From NCBI GenBank assembly GCA_040752635.1, contig JBFMGS010000088.1, forward strand, positions 1 to 6,841: 6,841 bases of DNA. Reading direction: 5' to 3'. The notes beneath the pieces are model-generated. The model searched no databases. It was given only the letters and a program-made list of their open reading frames with translations, and had not been told where the DNA came from. Both the position numbers and the translations under genes were made by a program. This DNA comes from JBFMGS01 sp040752635. Lineage in GTDB: Bacteria > Bacillota > SHA-98 > UBA4971. Shown in pieces: positions 4,307 through 6,841 of the stretch (positions are counted from its first letter, which is position 1; the number at the start of each line of letters is the position of its first letter).

Positions 4307-5534
4307 TTACTTCCCCTCCCAAAGCCGTTGTATTGAGTAAATGGCCGAGCTTCTCCCTTTTCGTCTTTAGATAACCCGCATTGACATGGTTAGGCAAGAT
4401 CTCAATTGGCACTCTCTCAGACACTTCAAGTCCGTAATCTTCGAGGCTGCTGATCTTGTTGGGGTTATTGGTGAGCAGGCGAATGGTGGATAGGCCTAGA
4501 TCCTTCAGGATCTGCGCGGCCACGTCGTATGAACGCTCATCCGCAGAAAACCCCAGCTCCTCGTTGGCCTCAACAGTATCCCTCCCCCTGTCTTGGAGTT
4601 CATAGGCGCGCAGTTTATTCAAAAGCCCGATTCCTCTGCCTTCCTGTCGAAGGTAAAGCAGAGCCCCTTGCCCCTCCCTGTTGATAAACTCGAGAGCCTT
4701 TGTTAACTGTTCTCCGCAATCACACCGTAGCGAGCCCAGAACATCACCTGTAAGACATTCGGAATGGATCCTTACAAGAACCCCCTTCCGGCCTTCGATC
4801 TCGCCCTTTACCAACGCGACGTGACATTTCGCATCAAGGAGAGACTCATAAGCTACTACCTTAAACTCGCCGAATCTCGTGGGAAGGGAGCTTGTAGCCG
4901 CCCTCCTTACGAGTTTTTCGTGCCTTTTCCTATATCTGATGAGGTTTGCGACGGTGATGAGCTTAAGGTTGTGGGTGGCGGCAAAGATAGAAAGCTCCGG
5001 AAGCCTGGCCATGGTCCCGTCGTCGTTCATTATCTCGCAGATGACGCCCGCAGGGTAAAGACCCGCAAGCCTGGCTAGGTCAACAGCTGCCTCTGTATGG
5101 CCGGGCCTCGTGAGAACCCCTCCTTCTTTGGCCTCGAGGGGGAAAATATGTCCGGGTTTCATGAGGTCCTCGGATCGAGTTTTCGGATCGACAAGAGCTT
5201 TGACCGTGTATGCTCGCTCGTACGCTGAAATACCGGTGGTCACCCCCCTGGCATCCACTGAAACCATGAAAGCCGTACCCATCTTTTCAGAATTAGCTAT
5301 GACCATGGGCGGAATACCTAGCTCACGAAGACGCTCTTGGGTCATGGGAACGCAGATAAGTCCACGGCCGTACCCGGCCATGAAATTAATGGCCTCTGGT
5401 GTGACCTTCTCGGCGGCCATCACGAGATCGCCTTCGTTCTCCCTATTTTCATCATCACAAACTACAACCATCTTGCCGTCGCGTATGTCTTTTAGCCCTT
5501 CCTCAATAGTGCTAAAGATGGTACTGAAAATCAT
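4299..5534 (-). CDS. ribBA: Bifunctional 3,4-dihydroxy-2-butanone 4-phosphate synthase / GTP cyclohydrolase II
   Basis: This fusion makes both early riboflavin precursors: dihydroxybutanone phosphate from ribulose 5-phosphate, and the pyrimidine precursor from GTP. With ATG 5534 it has 411 residues, the usual length. GGAAGGTGG at 5539-5547 supports this start over TTG 5549. The RibB half (about 1-200) has DDENRENEGD (27-36) with the metal- and substrate-binding acidic residues and RPGHTEAAVD (143-152). The RibA half (about 205-400) has the zinc ligands Cys260, Cys271 and Cys273 in SECLTGDVLGSLRCDCG, RQEGRGIGL (296-304), and TNNPNK (355-360). Both active sites look intact. It follows ribE after 27 nt and overlaps ribH by 8 nt, so it sits in the middle of the operon. 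Confidence 0.97.
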   Translation of the reverse strand: MIFSTIFSTIEEGLKDIRDGKMVVVCDDENRENEGDLVMAAEKVTPEAINFMAGYGRGLICVPMTQERLRELGIPPMVIANSEKMGTAFMVSVDARGVTTGISAYERAYTVKALVDPKTRSEDLMKPGHIFPLEAKEGGVLTRPGHTEAAVDLARLAGLYPAGVICEIMNDDGTMARLPELSIFAATHNLKLITVANLIRYRKRHEKLVRRAATSSLPTRFGEFKVVAYESLLDAKCHVALVKGEIEGRKGVLVRIHSECLTGDVLGSLRCDCGEQLTKALEFINREGQGALLYLRQEGRGIGLLNKLRAYELQDRGRDTVEANEELGFSADERSYDVAAQILKDLGLSTIRLLTNNPNKISSLEDYGLEVSERVPIEILPNHVNAGYLKTKREKLGHLLNTTALGGEVNV

Positions 5535-5561
5535 GAAACCACCTTCCAAGCCCGTAATCGC

Positions 5562-6248
5562 CTAGTAACCAAGCGCGCGTAAGAAATCCAGTGTAAGGGA
5601 TGAAGAAGATGCTGCCTTGCGCTGCTCAAGATATGGCCGAAGGAGTTTCTCCACGTATTTCCCTATTATGTCGCCTTCGAGATTGCAGGGTTCGCCGATA
5701 CGTTTGGAACCCAAAGTAGTAACACTTGCGGTGTGAGGTATTACGGAGATGGTAAACCCCTGCTCGGTGCAGCTCGCAACGGTAAGGCTCACTCCGTCAA
5801 CGGCGATAGAACCCTTCTCTACCACGTATCGCATAACGGAGGCAGGGGCCTTTATAGTGATGAGAGACCCTTCCTCCACGCTTTCACGCTTCTCCAGGTA
5901 CCCGACCCCATCTACGTGCCCTGTAATCAGGTGCCCGCCGAGGCGATCATCAAGCTTGAGAGCCCGTTCGAGGTTTACTCTATCTTGCGGTCTGAGTCGG
6001 GGCATGGTAGTCCTTTTCAGGGTCTCAGGCATCGCATAGACAAGGAATCCACCGTCTCCATCCAGCCCTGCCACTGTCAGGCAGACGCCGTTCACAGCGA
6101 CGCTGTCTCCTACCGCCACTCCAGAAAAGGCGGAATCAGGACCGCCCCCCCGGGTGATCCCGTGGACCACTATTCTCAGTTGCAGCGCCTCGCCCCTTCG
6201 GATAACGTCGCTGACTGTGCCGACGGCTTCAACGATTCCTGTAAACAT
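5562..6248 (-). CDS. ribE: Riboflavin synthase, alpha subunit
   Basis: This enzyme dismutates two 6,7-dimethyl-8-ribityllumazine molecules into riboflavin and the ribitylaminouracil that RibH reuses. The 228-residue protein starts MFTGIVEAVG at ATG 6248, as nearly all family members do. An upstream in-frame ATG at 6284 would add 12 residues (MNTHPLG...), and the AAAGGG before 6248 is about 10 bases away, so the start rests mainly on family conservation. Two lumazine-binding barrels are visible: VGDSVAVNGVCLTV (46-59) and EKGSIAVDGVSLTV (144-157), with GGHLITGHVDGVG (104-116) between them and PHT at 171-173. A short Gly-rich insertion near residues 33-43 (RGGGPDSAFSG) lengthens the first barrel. 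The C-terminal helix region is family-like, followed by a Ser-rich tail (213-217). Also called ribB in Bacillus naming. Confidence 0.96.
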   Translation of the reverse strand: MFTGIVEAVGTVSDVIRRGEALQLRIVVHGITRGGGPDSAFSGVAVGDSVAVNGVCLTVAGLDGDGGFLVYAMPETLKRTTMPRLRPQDRVNLERALKLDDRLGGHLITGHVDGVGYLEKRESVEEGSLITIKAPASVMRYVVEKGSIAVDGVSLTVASCTEQGFTISVIPHTASVTTLGSKRIGEPCNLEGDIIGKYVEKLLRPYLEQRKAASSSSLTLDFLRALGY

Positions 6249-6361
6249 GAAGATCACGCCCTTTCCGAGTGGATGCGTGTTCATGCCACCTGCACGACAT
6301 CCTCAGAGTATGAAACCCGCTGATGGCGGCTGTGATGGCGACTGACCCGAATTCTCGGTGC
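6249..6361 (-). other. Spacer between ribD and ribE
   Basis: This 113-nt gap is long for an operon whose other junctions are 27 nt and an overlap. The heptamer GATGGCG occurs twice close together near 6322-6342, on the plus strand. No promoter, terminator or small gene with a good ribosome binding site could be supported. Confidence 0.3.
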
Positions 6362-6841
6362 TCACGCAGTGTTTCCACAAGCCCTCACATAGGCCTCGAG
6401 TAGAATGTCCCCGTGAAAGCGCCTTACCCTTGAGATATCCAGCTGAGTGCATCCATCTATTGTGAAAGCGCCCCGACCTTCAACCCAGGTGGGGGCATCC
6501 TTCCCACCTATGATCTTGGGCGCTATGAAGACCAAGACCTTGTCTACCATGCCGTCCGCAAAGGCAGAGGCGTTGAGAGCCCCCCCACCTTCGATCATGA
6601 CAGAGGTTATCTCCCGTTTGCCGAGTTCCGCCAAGACCTCCCTGAGGTCCACGAGCCCCTCTCGAGGCTCTGTGATTATGAGCTTCGCCCCCAGCTCTCT
6701 CAGTTTCTTGAGCTTCTCCGGAGGGGCGAGCGAGGTCGTGGCTACGATGGTGTTACCGGGGTCATGCGCAAGCACATTGGCGTCAAGCGGGATCCTTGCG
6801 CGGGTGTCCATAACAACCCTCACGGGGTTTCTAAAGGATAG
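6362..6841 (-). CDS. ribD: RibD reductase domain (5-amino-6-(5-phosphoribosylamino)uracil reductase), 5' part outside window
   Basis: The frame is open from the window edge to TGA at 6362-6364, 159 codons. It begins LSFRNPVRVVMDTRARIP, the usual start of the RibD C-terminal reductase fold, where 'RVVMDTRARIPLDANV' matches the NADPH-dependent domain's first strand. ITEPREGLVDLREVLAELG and SVMIEGGGALNASAF (GG loop contacting the cofactor) follow, then VDKVLVFIAPKIIGG, all typical. Full RibD is bifunctional: an N-terminal zinc deaminase removes the amino group and this domain then reduces the ribose side chain, the second and third steps from GTP. The deaminase half, the operon promoter and any FMN riboswitch would lie beyond 6841. 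GTG at 6823 is internal, not the start. Confidence 0.93.
   Translation of the reverse strand, partial: LSFRNPVRVVMDTRARIPLDANVLAHDPGNTIVATTSLAPPEKLKKLRELGAKLIITEPREGLVDLREVLAELGKREITSVMIEGGGALNASAFADGMVDKVLVFIAPKIIGGKDAPTWVEGRGAFTIDGCTQLDISRVRRFHGDILLEAYVRACGNTA

Noticed and set aside
4764..6345. Plus-strand open frames opposite ribBA and ribE
   Set aside because: They lie antisense to clearly recognisable riboflavin genes with intact motifs and show no protein family features.
6249..6361. FMN riboswitch within the visible part of the riboflavin operon
   Set aside because: No RFN-element conserved boxes are seen in any intergenic stretch here; such an element would be expected upstream of ribD, outside the window.

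Overview
The window looks like a Bacillota (Firmicutes) genome, probably a moderately GC-rich Clostridia-type lineage. The grounds are the riboflavin operon order ribD-ribE-ribBA-ribH, a Bacillus-type LexA (DinR) box with core GAAC-N4-GTTC, strong purine-rich Shine-Dalgarno sequences, a consensus SigA promoter, and GTG starts. A run of exactly 100 Ns (3543-3642) marks a scaffold join, so this is a draft or metagenome assembly. The genus cannot be fixed from the sequence.

Left part (1-790). A leftward gene cut by the window edge encodes the N-terminal part of a Y-family DNA polymerase-like protein. Two of its three catalytic carboxylates are replaced, as in the ImuB type. It has a perfect-hexamer SigA promoter, a LexA box just downstream of the -10, and a Shine-Dalgarno sequence inside a short perfect hairpin. 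Divergent from it is a long rightward leader full of inverted repeats. Part of this leader resembles, imperfectly, the layout of a c-di-GMP-I (GEMM) riboswitch.

Middle (791-3842). Three rightward genes follow. The first is a secreted protein joining a LolA/RseB-like domain to about five TPR repeats; its stop codon lies in the loop of a perfect 12-bp hairpin. The second is a small FmdB-type zinc-ribbon protein with its own promoter and a GC-rich leader. The third is a QueG-like 4Fe-4S/corrinoid-family protein whose 3' part is lost in the assembly gap. Between the second and third genes, one central arm can pair with either of two flanking arms, giving an intrinsic terminator or an alternative hairpin.

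Right part (3839-6841). The leftward riboflavin operon runs ribD (3' part only), ribE, ribBA, ribH. Together these cover the committed steps from GTP and ribulose 5-phosphate to riboflavin, apart from the separate phosphatase step. ribBA and ribH overlap by 8 nt. The operon promoter, and any FMN riboswitch, would lie beyond position 6841. It converges on the QueG-like gene.

The points most worth following up are the SOS-controlled, probably catalytically dead polymerase homologue and the two candidate RNA switches (671-788 and 2699-2748). No CRISPR array, insertion sequence, tRNA or rRNA was seen.
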